Below are positions 8,229 through 18,122 of a DNA stretch of 32,417 bases, piece by piece. Numbering within the stretch: position 1 is the stretch's first letter; each line of letters begins with the position of its first letter. The translations under genes were made by a program, and so were the position numbers. The notes under the pieces were generated by a model, which worked only from the letters and a program-made list of their open reading frames with translations, was not told where the DNA came from and did no database searches. This DNA comes from Hyphomicrobiales bacterium (lineage in GTDB: Bacteria > Pseudomonadota > Alphaproteobacteria > Rhizobiales > WTKA01): contig WTKA01000074.1 of the NCBI GenBank assembly GCA_011524605.1, positions 14,734 to 47,150 of the forward strand, read 5' to 3'.

Positions 8229-9182
8229 ATGAAACAAAAACGCGATGATATTAAGCCTGAACAATATTCAGGCATATTATATTATATGCCTTCCCCATGG
8301 CGTTCTTATGCAGAATTAATGCGGCTGGAAAAGCCCATAGGTTGGTGGCTTTTGTTGCTACCCTGTTGGTTTTCAACGCTTTTAGGCGGGCTATATAGTC
8401 AGCAAACATTTTTATCAATAATAGATGAATTGGTCTTATTTGCTTTAGGTGCAATCATTATGCGGGGGGCTGGTTGCGTTATTAATGATTTGGCAGATAG
8501 AAAATTTGATGGGCAGGTTGAGCGCACAAAAAATCGTCCCCTCCCTTCAGGTCGTGTGAAGCCTTATCAAGCTTTAATCTTCTTTATTATTTTATTATGC
8601 ATAGGTCTTTTAATTTTATTGCAATTTGATCGGCAAACGCAAATCATTACAACAGCTTCATTGATTTTAGTCATTGCCTATCCTTTTGCAAAAAGGGTGA
8701 CACATTGGCCGCAACTTATTTTAGGACTTGTTTTTAATTGGGGTGTATTTGCTGGGTGGAGCGCAATAGTTGGCGCTGATTGGTATATTGCTTTGATTTT
8801 ATACCTTGGCTGTATTGCTTGGACAATTGGCTATGACACAATTTATGCCCATCAAGATAAGGAAGACGATATTCAAATTGGCGTACGCTCAACTGCGTTG
8901 CTTTTTGGCGAGAATACAAAAAAATATATTTGTATATTTTATGCTTTATTTTCTTTTTGCATTGCAGCTAGTTTTTATTTTGCTTTATGGCATGATCTCA
9001 CTCAGTCCTATTTCCGTCTGATAGGCGTTATATTGACTTATATTTTATTTGTTGCGCATCTTAGTTGGCAAATTCGCCATATTGATATTTCAAATTCAAC
9101 TCAATGTTTGGTACTTTTTAAGTCAAATAAGCAGCTTGGGTTAATACTTTGTTTGGGATTGTGTTTGTTATATATAATGTGA
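8229..9182 (+). CDS. ubiA: 4-hydroxybenzoate polyprenyltransferase
   Basis: Integral membrane prenyltransferase that attaches the polyprenyl tail to 4-hydroxybenzoate in ubiquinone synthesis. I choose ATG 8229 because AAGGG lies 6-7 nt before it; an in-frame GTG at 8223 would add two residues. 317 residues with multiple hydrophobic segments. The first Asp-rich motif is NDLADRKFD (86-94, Mg-diphosphate binding), followed by RTKNRPLPSG. The second is YDTIYAHQDKEDD (202-214). Both are intact, so the enzyme should be active. It supplies the quinone used by the respiratory chain that ends in the oxidase encoded further downstream. Confidence 0.94.
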   Translation: MKQKRDDIKPEQYSGILYYMPSPWRSYAELMRLEKPIGWWLLLLPCWFSTLLGGLYSQQTFLSIIDELVLFALGAIIMRGAGCVINDLADRKFDGQVERTKNRPLPSGRVKPYQALIFFIILLCIGLLILLQFDRQTQIITTASLILVIAYPFAKRVTHWPQLILGLVFNWGVFAGWSAIVGADWYIALILYLGCIAWTIGYDTIYAHQDKEDDIQIGVRSTALLFGENTKKYICIFYALFSFCIAASFYFALWHDLTQSYFRLIGVILTYILFVAHLSWQIRHIDISNSTQCLVLFKSNKQLGLILCLGLCLLYIM

Positions 9183-9273
9183 TTATAAGCTGTAAAATAG
9201 CATTTAACTAAATTACGGTTCACAAAAAATGATAATAGGTTTTAAATATAGCTTCGGGGTTAAAGATTGAATT

Positions 9274-9846
9274 ATGAATTCAGCTTGGGATAAAATTAGA
9301 TTTATTGCCCAGTGGGTATCAGCACCTTTGAGAACAGGCGCTATAACCCCTTCTTCAAGAGCACTTGCCCATGCTATGGTTGATAACATCCCAGAAGGTC
9401 AAGGCCCGATTATTGAGCTAGGTCCTGGAACAGGGGTTATGACGCAAGTGATGATTGATAGGGGCATTGCACCAGAGCGGATCTATTGTATTGAATATAG
9501 CGAAGAATTTGCAAAGAAATTAACAAATCAATTTCCAAAGGTGAATATCATCAATGGCGACGCTTATAACCTTGAAAATTTGCTCGGTGAGCAGTTAAGC
9601 CAAACGCCAGCGATTGCAACCATGTGTAGTCTGCCTTTATTCACGCAGTCATTAGAGCAAAGGCAGAAACTTTTTAATCAAAGTCAAAAATTATCCGTAG
9701 AAGGCTCACCCTTTATTTTATTTTCTTATGCGCATAAATCGCCAATTCCTTGCCCCTTAGGATATAAGCTTATCAAATCTCCATGGGTGAGAAAAAATAT
9801 TCCACCGGCCCGTTCTTGGACTTACACAGCATTAGAAAATCAGTAG
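9274..9846 (+). CDS. pmtA: Phospholipid N-methyltransferase (rhizobial PmtA type)
   Basis: SAM-dependent methyltransferase of 190 residues. Motif I is IIELGPGTGVMTQ (46-58), followed by the acidic strand IYCIEYSEEF. Distinctive blocks are the N-terminal PLRTGAITPSSRALA, the SLPLFTQ block near 119-125, and the C-terminal PPARSWTY. These match the soluble rhizobial/Agrobacterium PmtA class, which methylates phosphatidylethanolamine stepwise to phosphatidylcholine. That class resembles rRNA dimethylases, the main alternative. It lies 7 nt before coaE, so the two are probably cotranscribed. No clear Shine-Dalgarno is seen at the start. Confidence 0.68.
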   Translation: MNSAWDKIRFIAQWVSAPLRTGAITPSSRALAHAMVDNIPEGQGPIIELGPGTGVMTQVMIDRGIAPERIYCIEYSEEFAKKLTNQFPKVNIINGDAYNLENLLGEQLSQTPAIATMCSLPLFTQSLEQRQKLFNQSQKLSVEGSPFILFSYAHKSPIPCPLGYKLIKSPWVRKNIPPARSWTYTALENQ

Positions 9847-9853
9847 GTAAAGC

Positions 9854-10468
9854 ATGTATGTTCTTGGCTTAACAGGCTCCATGGGAATGGGGAAAAGTAC
9901 AACAGCTGTGATGTTTAGGCAGCATAATATTCCAGTCTATGATGCAGATGATATGGTGCATCAGCTTTATCAAACATCCGCAATTCGGCCTGTTCAGGAA
10001 ATATTACCCCATGTGATTGAGAATAGCCAAATTAATCGTGATAAATTAAAGCAGCATTTAGCTGAACATCCTGGTGATCTGCAAAAAATTGAAGCGATCA
10101 TTCATCCTCTTGTTCGCAAAGCGCAATTAAATTGGATGAATATTCAGGCAATGAAAGCTGAGAGACTTGTTGTGCTAGATATTCCGCTCTTGTTTGAAAC
10201 TGGTGGTGAAAAGCTCTGTGACGCTGTCATTGTCGTAACAACAGATGAAAAAACACAAATAAAACGGATTATGCAACGCAGAAAAATGACACTAAGCGAA
10301 GTTGATATTTTACTTTCAAGACAGATGAGTGATGCTGAAAAGCGGGCTAAGGCGGATTATATTATTGATACGAGTATTTCTCTAGAGGATGCCGCAAGCC
10401 AAGTTATTGACCTCCTAAAAAAATCCGCTGATTTTGTGCCAAGCAATCGCTGGAAAGAAGCTGTTTGA
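9854..10468 (+). CDS. coaE: Dephospho-CoA kinase
   Basis: Phosphorylates the 3'-hydroxyl of dephospho-CoA, the last step of CoA synthesis; EC 2.7.1.24. 204 residues, normal size. The N-terminus carries the P-loop GLTGSMGMGKST (5-16), then VYDADDMVHQLY (29-40), LDIPLLFETG (lid region) and the C-terminal ADYIIDTS, all typical of CoaE. It follows the pmtA-like gene closely. In related genomes coaE is often next to dnaQ; here it is not. Confidence 0.93.
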   Translation: MYVLGLTGSMGMGKSTTAVMFRQHNIPVYDADDMVHQLYQTSAIRPVQEILPHVIENSQINRDKLKQHLAEHPGDLQKIEAIIHPLVRKAQLNWMNIQAMKAERLVVLDIPLLFETGGEKLCDAVIVVTTDEKTQIKRIMQRRKMTLSEVDILLSRQMSDAEKRAKADYIIDTSISLEDAASQVIDLLKKSADFVPSNRWKEAV

Positions 10469-10554
10469 AGATTTCTTTCAAGGAAAGCCATAAAGGGACG
10501 GGCACTATTTATTGTGATATATAATAATCTGATCTGACAGGAATTTAAAGAAAT

Positions 10555-11403
10555 ATGATTGATTTTAAAATGCTGGCCGTTGATTATAAAGATCAAAATT
10601 GCGCTGAAAATTTCACTAAATCTTTGCAGGAAACAGGCTTTGCCGTTTTAAAAAATCATCCAATCTCGCCTGCATTGATTGAAGATATGTATGAAGCTTG
10701 GCAAATATTCTTTAATTCAGAGGGTAAAAATGATTATCTGTTTGATCCTCAAATACAAGATGGCTTTTTCCCTTTTCGCTCAGAAAATGCGAAAGATAAT
10801 CCTATTAAAGATCTTAAAGAATTTTACCATATCTATCCCCATGGACGCATCCCTAAAGAGATAGAAGATTTATCGCGTCAATTTTATGATGCATTAGTGT
10901 CTCTTGGCGGGGAATTATTGGCTTGGGTTGATGCTTATAGCCCATTAGATATTAAGCAAAAATATAGTATGCCCTTGGCGAAGATGATCGAGGAAAGCCC
11001 ACAATCTTTATTGCGTATTTTGCACTATCCCCCCATTTCATCCGATGAAAACGAGGTTGGTGCTGTTCGAGCAGCAGCGCATGAGGATATCAATCTTATA
11101 ACTTTATTAGTCGCGGGGAGTGAGCCAGGGCTTGAGGCGCAAGATAGTCAAGGTCATTGGCACAAAGTGCCTTGTGATAGCGGCATGATAGCGGTTAATG
11201 TTGGTGATATGCTCGAAAAAACATCAGCAGGTTTTTATCCTTCAACGACGCACCGCGTTGTTAATCCTGCTAGGCAAGATAATCGTCCACGCTATTCAAT
11301 GCCCATGTTTATTGCGCCTAGGCCTGAAGTCTTGCTTGATGAGCATTATACTGCTCAATCTTATTTAGCAGAAAGACTTGCTGAAATTGGCTTAAAAGCT
11401 TAA
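10555..11403 (+). CDS. 2-oxoglutarate/Fe(II)-dependent oxygenase, isopenicillin N synthase family
   Basis: 282 residues. The N-terminal DIOX_N-like part includes the block ETGFAVLKNHPIS (26-38). The C-terminal double-stranded beta helix carries the iron triad His176-x-Asp178 (AHEDINLITLL) and His233 (TTHRVVNP), and the co-substrate motif R246-Y-S248. All catalytic residues are present. Family members oxidise small molecules, and the substrate cannot be read from sequence. A gene encoding a methyltransferase-like protein follows 28 nt later, so the two are probably cotranscribed. An E. coli YbiY-like or plant-like role is not assumed. Confidence 0.85.
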   Translation: MIDFKMLAVDYKDQNCAENFTKSLQETGFAVLKNHPISPALIEDMYEAWQIFFNSEGKNDYLFDPQIQDGFFPFRSENAKDNPIKDLKEFYHIYPHGRIPKEIEDLSRQFYDALVSLGGELLAWVDAYSPLDIKQKYSMPLAKMIEESPQSLLRILHYPPISSDENEVGAVRAAAHEDINLITLLVAGSEPGLEAQDSQGHWHKVPCDSGMIAVNVGDMLEKTSAGFYPSTTHRVVNPARQDNRPRYSMPMFIAPRPEVLLDEHYTAQSYLAERLAEIGLKA

Positions 11404-11431
11404 ATATAGAAAAAACTAGACAGCAGGCGTT

Positions 11432-12295
11432 ATGAGTAACCCCATTTTATTTGATAAATCCTTATTAAGGCGGCGGCTAAGCCAATTACCAAGCAGAAAA
11501 ACGCGCAATGCATTTCTTGATGAAATGATGCAAGAAGATATATTAGAACGCCTTATCTTTATTGAAAGAGAATTTGAAAAAGCCGCGCTGATATCTCCTT
11601 TTTTAGATCTGAAAACAGCTTTAAATCAGCATCCGAAAATTAAAAGCCTTATTTGCGCCGCCCCCATTATTCATTCTCAGGCTAACATTATTGCGGAAGA
11701 AGAGCTTTGGCCTTTTGCTGCTCAGTCATTGTCGCTTATAATTTCAATGCATGGGTTGGCTTGTATGAATGATTTGCCAGGCGCATTGATTCAAATGAGA
11801 CAGTCTTTAAAGCCTGATGGGCTGTTGCTTGCCGCTTTTCTTGGTGGGGATAGCCTTTATGAGCTTAGAGATGTTTTATTAGAAGCAGAAAGTGTAATAA
11901 AGGGCGGTGCTGCGATGCGCGTGCATCCCATGGTCGAGGTTAAAGAGGCTGGAGCGTTATTACAACGTGCAGGCTTTGCTCTTCCTGTTGCAGATGTGGA
12001 AACTTATAAGGTTTCTTACGATAGCCTGTTTCATTTGCTCCATGATTTGCGCTCCATGGGGCTAACAAATATTTTGAATGAGCAGGTTTCAAGCGGACTA
12101 ACGAAAAATATTCTTTTTAAAGCCGCGCAAATTTATCAAGAAAAATATGGCTTGGAGGAGCAGGGGAAGATTGCTGCTACATTTCAGGTTATTTGGCTTT
12201 CTGGCTGGTCCCCACATGAAAGTCAGCAACAGCCGTTAAAGCCAGGGTCAGCAACCCATAAGATGGCAGATTTTTTGAAGCCATCTGATGAATAA
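11432..12295 (+). CDS. BioC/NDUFAF5-like methyltransferase-fold protein
   Basis: 287 residues. The N-terminal FDKSLLRRRLSQ, then a Rossmann methyltransferase core with SLSLIISMHGLACMNDLPGALIQMRQSL (about 97-124) and PDGLLLAAFLGGDSLYELRD (about 127-146), match the alphaproteobacterial group related to human NDUFAF5 and to BioC. NDUFAF5 is an assembly factor that hydroxylates an Arg of complex I subunit NDUFS7. The usual glycine-rich SAM motif I is hard to see: the expected place (around 50-58, EKAALISPFLD) has no GxGxG. The cofactor and activity are therefore uncertain. Complex I assembly would fit a window rich in respiratory genes, but that is inference. Confidence 0.7.
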   Translation: MSNPILFDKSLLRRRLSQLPSRKTRNAFLDEMMQEDILERLIFIEREFEKAALISPFLDLKTALNQHPKIKSLICAAPIIHSQANIIAEEELWPFAAQSLSLIISMHGLACMNDLPGALIQMRQSLKPDGLLLAAFLGGDSLYELRDVLLEAESVIKGGAAMRVHPMVEVKEAGALLQRAGFALPVADVETYKVSYDSLFHLLHDLRSMGLTNILNEQVSSGLTKNILFKAAQIYQEKYGLEEQGKIAATFQVIWLSGWSPHESQQQPLKPGSATHKMADFLKPSDE

Positions 12296-12311
12296 AAGCA
12301 ATCTGCCAAAT

Positions 12312-14105
12312 TTAACTATTAATATGGGTTGTTGCCATTGTGTAGTAGCGGCCTTTTGCATCCATTAGATTTTGATGATTACCACTTTCAACAAGCTTTC
12401 CTTTTTCAAGCACAAAAATATTATCGGCGTTTTTGATGGTTTGCAAGCGGTGAGCAATGATTAAAACAGTGCGCTTACCATGTAAATCATCGAGTGTTTT
12501 TTGAATGATTATTTCAGTTTCATTATCAAGCGCGGAAGTTGGCTCATCTAGAAGGAGAATAGGGGCTTTAGATAGCAGAGCGCGGGCTAAAGTAATCCGT
12601 TGTCTTTGCCCCCCAGACAGGCTGTCTCCTGCTTCGCCAACAAGGGTGTTAACACCGTTCTCTAATGTTTGTACATAGCGATCCAAGGCAACCTCTTTCA
12701 AAACCTGCATTATTGCTTCATCAGAGATATTCTCTTGACCGTAGCAAATATTATCGCGAATACTCATATCAAATAAAATCGGAGATTGGGTGACTAGAGC
12801 GCTCGCAGCTCGTGAATTATGCAGGGGAAGTTGTGAAATATCCTGACCATCAATGAGAACCTGGCCCTGATCTGGATCATAAAAACGCATGATAAGATTG
12901 AATATTGTTGTTTTGCCAGAGCCTGAAGTCCCAACAAGAGCAGCGCGGCTGCCCGCTCGAATGGTTAGGGAGAGATTATTAAAAAGATTTTGATCTGCTT
13001 CATAGTCAAAGAAAATATTATTGAGCTGAATATCCCCTTTTGTGAGCTTTTTGGTGGGGAGATCAGAGTTTTCACTAACATTTGGAATTTGATCTAAAAT
13101 CGTAAAGACGCGATTAGAGGCCGAGACCCCTTCTTGCAATGATGTTTGCAAAATCGCTAAAGATTTTAAAGGTTGATATAAAAGCATGACAGCTGTTAAA
13201 AAGCCCGTAAATTCGCCTGCTGTTAAAGAGCCGTCTATCCCTTGTCTCCCTGCGATATAAATTGCTAGAGCAAGACCAAAAGCAACAATGATTTCAGTGA
13301 TGGGCGAAGAAGCAGAGCGAATTCGAATCGCATTAATGCGGTGCGTAAAAGCATCGTTGATGGCAATTGTAATGCGAGCAAGCTCAAATTTTTCCATACC
13401 ATAAGCTTTAATCACGGGGATTGCACTCATTGTTTCAGAAAGAAGTGTTGAGGTATCAGCTGTTTTTTCCATTGTTTTTTTTGTTTCTCTACGCATTTTT
13501 TTACGTTGAGTGCCAAGAAAAACAATGGCGATAGGTAGCATAATTAAAATGCTGATGGATAGCTGCCAGTTAAGATAAACCATGTTGGCGAGCAGAACGA
13601 CTACTTTTAAAAAATTTTTCCCTAAGGCGACAAGAACCCTGGCTGCACTATCGCGAATAATTTCAGTGTCATGTAAAAAACTAGATTGCAAACGGCCTGA
13701 ATGAATGCTTTGCAGCCATCTAAGATCAGCTTTAGAAATTGCTTCAAAAATTTCAATTCGAATATCAGCAACGATACGAAATGCAACATAGGCCTCGGTA
13801 TTTGTCGCAATATATTCTGATAAGGCTTTTACGCCCATAATGAGAATAATCGCCAAGGGCAAATAGGTTAAAGCGGTTGTGTTTCTTTCAACAAATAAAT
13901 CATCAGTTATGCGCTGAATCAAGAGAGGGATAGCGCTTGTGGTTAGGGCAACAAAGAGCAGGGCAGTAAAAGAAATAAATAATATTTTCTTATGCGGTAA
14001 AATATAAGATTTTACCATGCGTTTCATGATTTGTTTGCTCGATAACCTATGCACATCTAGGCTATCTTGGCGCATGATCGGGCTTTGTGAAGTCTTAGAT
14101 GTCAC
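12312..14105 (-). CDS. MsbA-like ABC exporter (fused permease and ATPase)
   Basis: 597 residues in the inner membrane. The N-terminal exporter domain (about 35-330) has six predicted membrane segments. The C-terminal ATPase (about 355-597) has Walker A GTSGSGKTT (392-400), Q-loop Gln440, signature LSGGQ (496-500), Walker B ILLLDEP (516-522) and switch His552, all intact. Half-transporters of this type form homodimers. The type and its position beside the DUF4170 gene, which in Rhizobiales is often near lipid A/Kdo genes, suggest lipid A or another lipid as cargo. That is inference from family and context; a drug exporter is the alternative. Confidence 0.88.
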   Translation of the reverse strand: MTSKTSQSPIMRQDSLDVHRLSSKQIMKRMVKSYILPHKKILFISFTALLFVALTTSAIPLLIQRITDDLFVERNTTALTYLPLAIILIMGVKALSEYIATNTEAYVAFRIVADIRIEIFEAISKADLRWLQSIHSGRLQSSFLHDTEIIRDSAARVLVALGKNFLKVVVLLANMVYLNWQLSISILIMLPIAIVFLGTQRKKMRRETKKTMEKTADTSTLLSETMSAIPVIKAYGMEKFELARITIAINDAFTHRINAIRIRSASSPITEIIVAFGLALAIYIAGRQGIDGSLTAGEFTGFLTAVMLLYQPLKSLAILQTSLQEGVSASNRVFTILDQIPNVSENSDLPTKKLTKGDIQLNNIFFDYEADQNLFNNLSLTIRAGSRAALVGTSGSGKTTIFNLIMRFYDPDQGQVLIDGQDISQLPLHNSRAASALVTQSPILFDMSIRDNICYGQENISDEAIMQVLKEVALDRYVQTLENGVNTLVGEAGDSLSGGQRQRITLARALLSKAPILLLDEPTSALDNETEIIIQKTLDDLHGKRTVLIIAHRLQTIKNADNIFVLEKGKLVESGNHQNLMDAKGRYYTMATTHINS

Positions 14106-14195
14106 GAAAAAACCTGCCGCTTTTAGAAATGATATGAGCCAGCCATTTTAATATATTTAATATTTAAGCATGGCTTTGGGCAGCAAAAAAGAAAT

Positions 14196-14231
14196 AGCCT
14201 GATAGCATTATCAAAAAATACTTGTCAGGCT
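14196..14231 (-). terminator. Probable terminator after the DUF4170 gene
   Basis: On the minus strand AGCCTGA (14225-14231) pairs with TCAGGCT (14196-14202), followed by a T-rich stretch (complement of the A-rich 14185-14193). It lies 11 nt after the stop of the DUF4170 gene. The 7-bp stem is short and the loop long, so strength is uncertain. Confidence 0.55.
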
Positions 14232-14241
14232 CATTGGATTA

Positions 14242-14478
14242 TCATTCTTGCTCAGCTGTTGGATCTAAATAATAATGAAGAGGCACAATAAAATAGCGCA
14301 TCATAGCATTATCCACGGTGGATTGTGCTGCAGATTTCCAAGCATCATAGGCTTGGTGATAGTCAGCAAATATTCCAATGATATCCAATTTATCAGTGTT
14401 TTTAAAATTAATATTTTCTAACTGCTCTAATTCGCCGCCAAAAACAATGTGAAGGGGTTGCGTAGATGTTTTAGACAT
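14242..14478 (-). CDS. DUF4170 domain protein
   Basis: 78 residues, no signal peptide or membrane segment. LHIVFGGELEQLENINF, DKLDIIGIFADYHQAYDAWKSAAQ and TVDNAMMRYFIVPLHYYLDP are close to the conserved blocks of the small cytoplasmic DUF4170 family of alphaproteobacteria. Members have no known function; their genes often sit near Kdo transferase/lipid A genes. AGGA lies about 8 nt before the ATG. A hairpin follows the stop. Confidence 0.85.
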   Translation of the reverse strand: MSKTSTQPLHIVFGGELEQLENINFKNTDKLDIIGIFADYHQAYDAWKSAAQSTVDNAMMRYFIVPLHYYLDPTAEQE

Positions 14479-14559
14479 GAATAAATTCCTTATAAATTTC
14501 TTATAAATTCCCTATCATATAAGATAATAATATTAGATCTGCAATCAAATAGACCATTT

Positions 14560-15096
14560 TTACTGTAAATTGCTTACAGCTGATTTGAGCTCTGCAAGGG
14601 ATATTTCAAAAGCAATTGAAATATCAGGTGATAATGAATAGGTGAAAATCGCAGATCTACCTGCAAAAAATCGATTTAAAAGATCACTCGAGAGGGGTGT
14701 TTCTGTGATGCATCCGCCAGGCCAGCATTTAATGAAAGGCGTGTCGCCAACTTCCACACCATCAATATTTAATTTAAGCTTGTTGGGTAGAAAAACACCT
14801 AAAGGTGTCGTGACACGCATAAAAAAGCTGCCGTCATCTAAAAGCCTACCAATGGTAACGCCGATGCGCGCATTTTGGCGTTCTTTATTTTGGCTTTTTT
14901 GGACAAGGGCGCAAATTTCAGCGCTTGCTCCTGTTGGTGTTTCACACATGACATCCCAAGGCCCTACTCTACTTTTTAAAATTGACTGGGCGTTTGAAAG
15001 TTGCGGGGAAATAAAAAGAGCTAAAAAGGCGATGATAAAGATGATTCTATGCGTATTTTTTTTTCTCAATAAAGGGGTGTAGATCATTTCTAGCAT
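14560..15096 (-). CDS. Invasion-associated locus B (IalB) family secreted protein
   Basis: I choose the ATG at 15096 (MLEMIYTPLLRKK), with AAGGA about 10 nt upstream; the frame stays open to 15177 but the extra 27 codons look like translated leader. 178 residues. A basic N-terminus and hydrophobic stretch (17-31), ending near SNAQ (34-37), form a signal peptide. The mature part begins VGPWDVMCETPTG and has four Cys (51, 62, 124, 129), the pattern of IalB-family proteins that can make two disulfides. In Bartonella IalB aids red-cell invasion, but the family is general in free-living Hyphomicrobiales, so no virulence role is implied. It is divergent from the oxidase genes. Confidence 0.8.
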   Translation of the reverse strand: MLEMIYTPLLRKKNTHRIIFIIAFLALFISPQLSNAQSILKSRVGPWDVMCETPTGASAEICALVQKSQNKERQNARIGVTIGRLLDDGSFFMRVTTPLGVFLPNKLKLNIDGVEVGDTPFIKCWPGGCITETPLSSDLLNRFFAGRSAIFTYSLSPDISIAFEISLAELKSAVSNLQ

Positions 15097-15417
15097 TATC
15101 AAATTATCCTTAATTATAATAAAGGGACTATTATTTTTGAAAAAAGAGCATCTATTTAGGATATAAAATCCTTTCAACCCGTATAATAGCTTTTTAAACT
15201 CAAAAATTTATACAATATTTAAAATATTTCTAGCCTATCTTATAAACTTCTCGTATGAGAATTAGCTATAACAATGGCAAGGTGTGACGTAAAGGCTAGT
15301 TGAAAAAATAATATTGAAGTGATAGTGATTTCTCTAATTTTGGAAATTTGTCTTTTAAATACATTGCCAAGATAAACCGCATACAGCAAATACTTGATTT
15401 GAAGGGTTCACATAAAT
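15097..15417. other. 321-bp divergent intergenic region upstream of ctaC
   Basis: AT-rich, no gene supported. It must contain the promoters of the oxidase genes (plus) and of the IalB-family gene (minus). A GAAGGG about 12 nt before ctaC is the only ribosome-site-like element. I could not identify a convincing -35/-10 pair or a recognisable regulator site. Confidence 0.5.
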
Positions 15418-16329
15418 ATGTCTGCAATGACTTCCCTATTCAGAGTGGTTTTAACTGCTCTCACAATGATAACAATATTCACTGGTTTGGCATTCGCTCA
15501 AAATGTCGGTATGCCAGTTGACAAGCAAACTGGTTTCCAAACCCCTGTTACGGGTGTGATGGAATTTATCGTGGATTTTGAAGGGGCGCTCAACTATCTC
15601 ATCATCTTCATAACGCTTTTTGTCTTTGCTCTTTTAGCCTATGTGATGGTCAAGTTCAGAGCCAGTAAAAATCAAGAGCCATCTAAGCGCACGCATAATA
15701 CTTTGCTTGAAGTTGCCTGGACTGCAATTCCTGTTTTAATTTTAATGGTAATGGCTATTCCTTCATTTCAGCTGTTATGGGATCAAAAAATTACACCAGA
15801 TGGCGAGCGTGAATATGCATACGCTGGTAAACTTCCTGCACCAGAAGTAACAATTAAAGCGATTGGCATTCAATGGGCTTGGGAATTTGAATATCCAGAC
15901 GAAGAAGAGCTTGCCTTTTCATCTTATATGAAAGCAGATGATGAGCTTGAAGAGGGTGAGCCTCGTTTGTTAAGTGTTGACAATCAGGTTGTCGTACCAG
16001 TGAATACCACTGTGCGCTTGCTGGTAACTTCTTCAGATGTATTGCACGCTTTTGCAATGCCTGCTTTTGGTGTGAAGGTTGATGCTGTGCCAGGGCGTAT
16101 TAATGAAACATGGTTCAACGTTAAAAAAGAAGGCATTTACTATGGTCAATGTTCTGAAATTTGCGGTAAAGATCATGCTTTCATGCCTATAGCCGTGCGT
16201 GTAGTGTCAAAAGATATTTATAACCAGTGGCTGAATGTAGCTAAGGTTGATATTGATGAAGCTGGTACGCTTCTAAAGCAGCTTGTTGCTGAAAACCAAA
16301 TTAAAACAGAGCGTCTAGCACGCCGTTAA
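15418..16329 (+). CDS. ctaC: Cytochrome c oxidase subunit II
   Basis: Carries the CuA centre that takes electrons from cytochrome c. 303 residues: a signal peptide (about 1-27, ending FAQ), two membrane helices (about 58-80 and 98-120), then a periplasmic cupredoxin domain. CuA ligands are intact: His210 (VLHAFAMP), Cys245 and Cys249 in CSEIC with Glu247, His253 and Met256. The aromatic electron-entry patch QWAWEFEYP is at 152-160. It is the first gene of the aa3 oxidase run, 23 nt before ctaD. Confidence 0.97.
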   Translation: MSAMTSLFRVVLTALTMITIFTGLAFAQNVGMPVDKQTGFQTPVTGVMEFIVDFEGALNYLIIFITLFVFALLAYVMVKFRASKNQEPSKRTHNTLLEVAWTAIPVLILMVMAIPSFQLLWDQKITPDGEREYAYAGKLPAPEVTIKAIGIQWAWEFEYPDEEELAFSSYMKADDELEEGEPRLLSVDNQVVVPVNTTVRLLVTSSDVLHAFAMPAFGVKVDAVPGRINETWFNVKKEGIYYGQCSEICGKDHAFMPIAVRVVSKDIYNQWLNVAKVDIDEAGTLLKQLVAENQIKTERLARR

Positions 16330-16340
16330 TCGATAATTAA

Positions 16341-18053
<1,713 letters not shown>

Positions 18054-18060
18054 TAAGATT

Positions 18061-18100
18061 ATTAAATGCGCTGCTTTAAATATTAAGTGGCGCATTTAAT
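18061..18100. promoter_or_regulatory. 11-bp perfect hairpin between ctaD and ctaB
   Basis: ATTAAATGCGC (18061-18071) is exactly complementary to GCGCATTTAAT (18090-18100), with an 18-nt loop. No T-run follows on the plus strand, so a role in mRNA processing or in setting the ctaD/ctaB ratio is more likely than termination. The right arm abuts the in-frame GTG (18087) and precedes the ATG at 18102. Confidence 0.55.
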
Positions 18101-18122
18101 CATGAATTTATTAAGAGTAAAA

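Noticed and set aside
12265-12307. 8-bp inverted repeat GGCAGATT/AATCTGCC between convergent genes
   Set aside because: 27-nt loop, no T-run and partly inside the coding sequence; too weak to call a terminator.
15300-15330. TTGAAA with TAGTGA at 17-bp spacing upstream of ctaC as a promoter
   Set aside because: The -10 match is poor and similar pairs occur often in AT-rich DNA.
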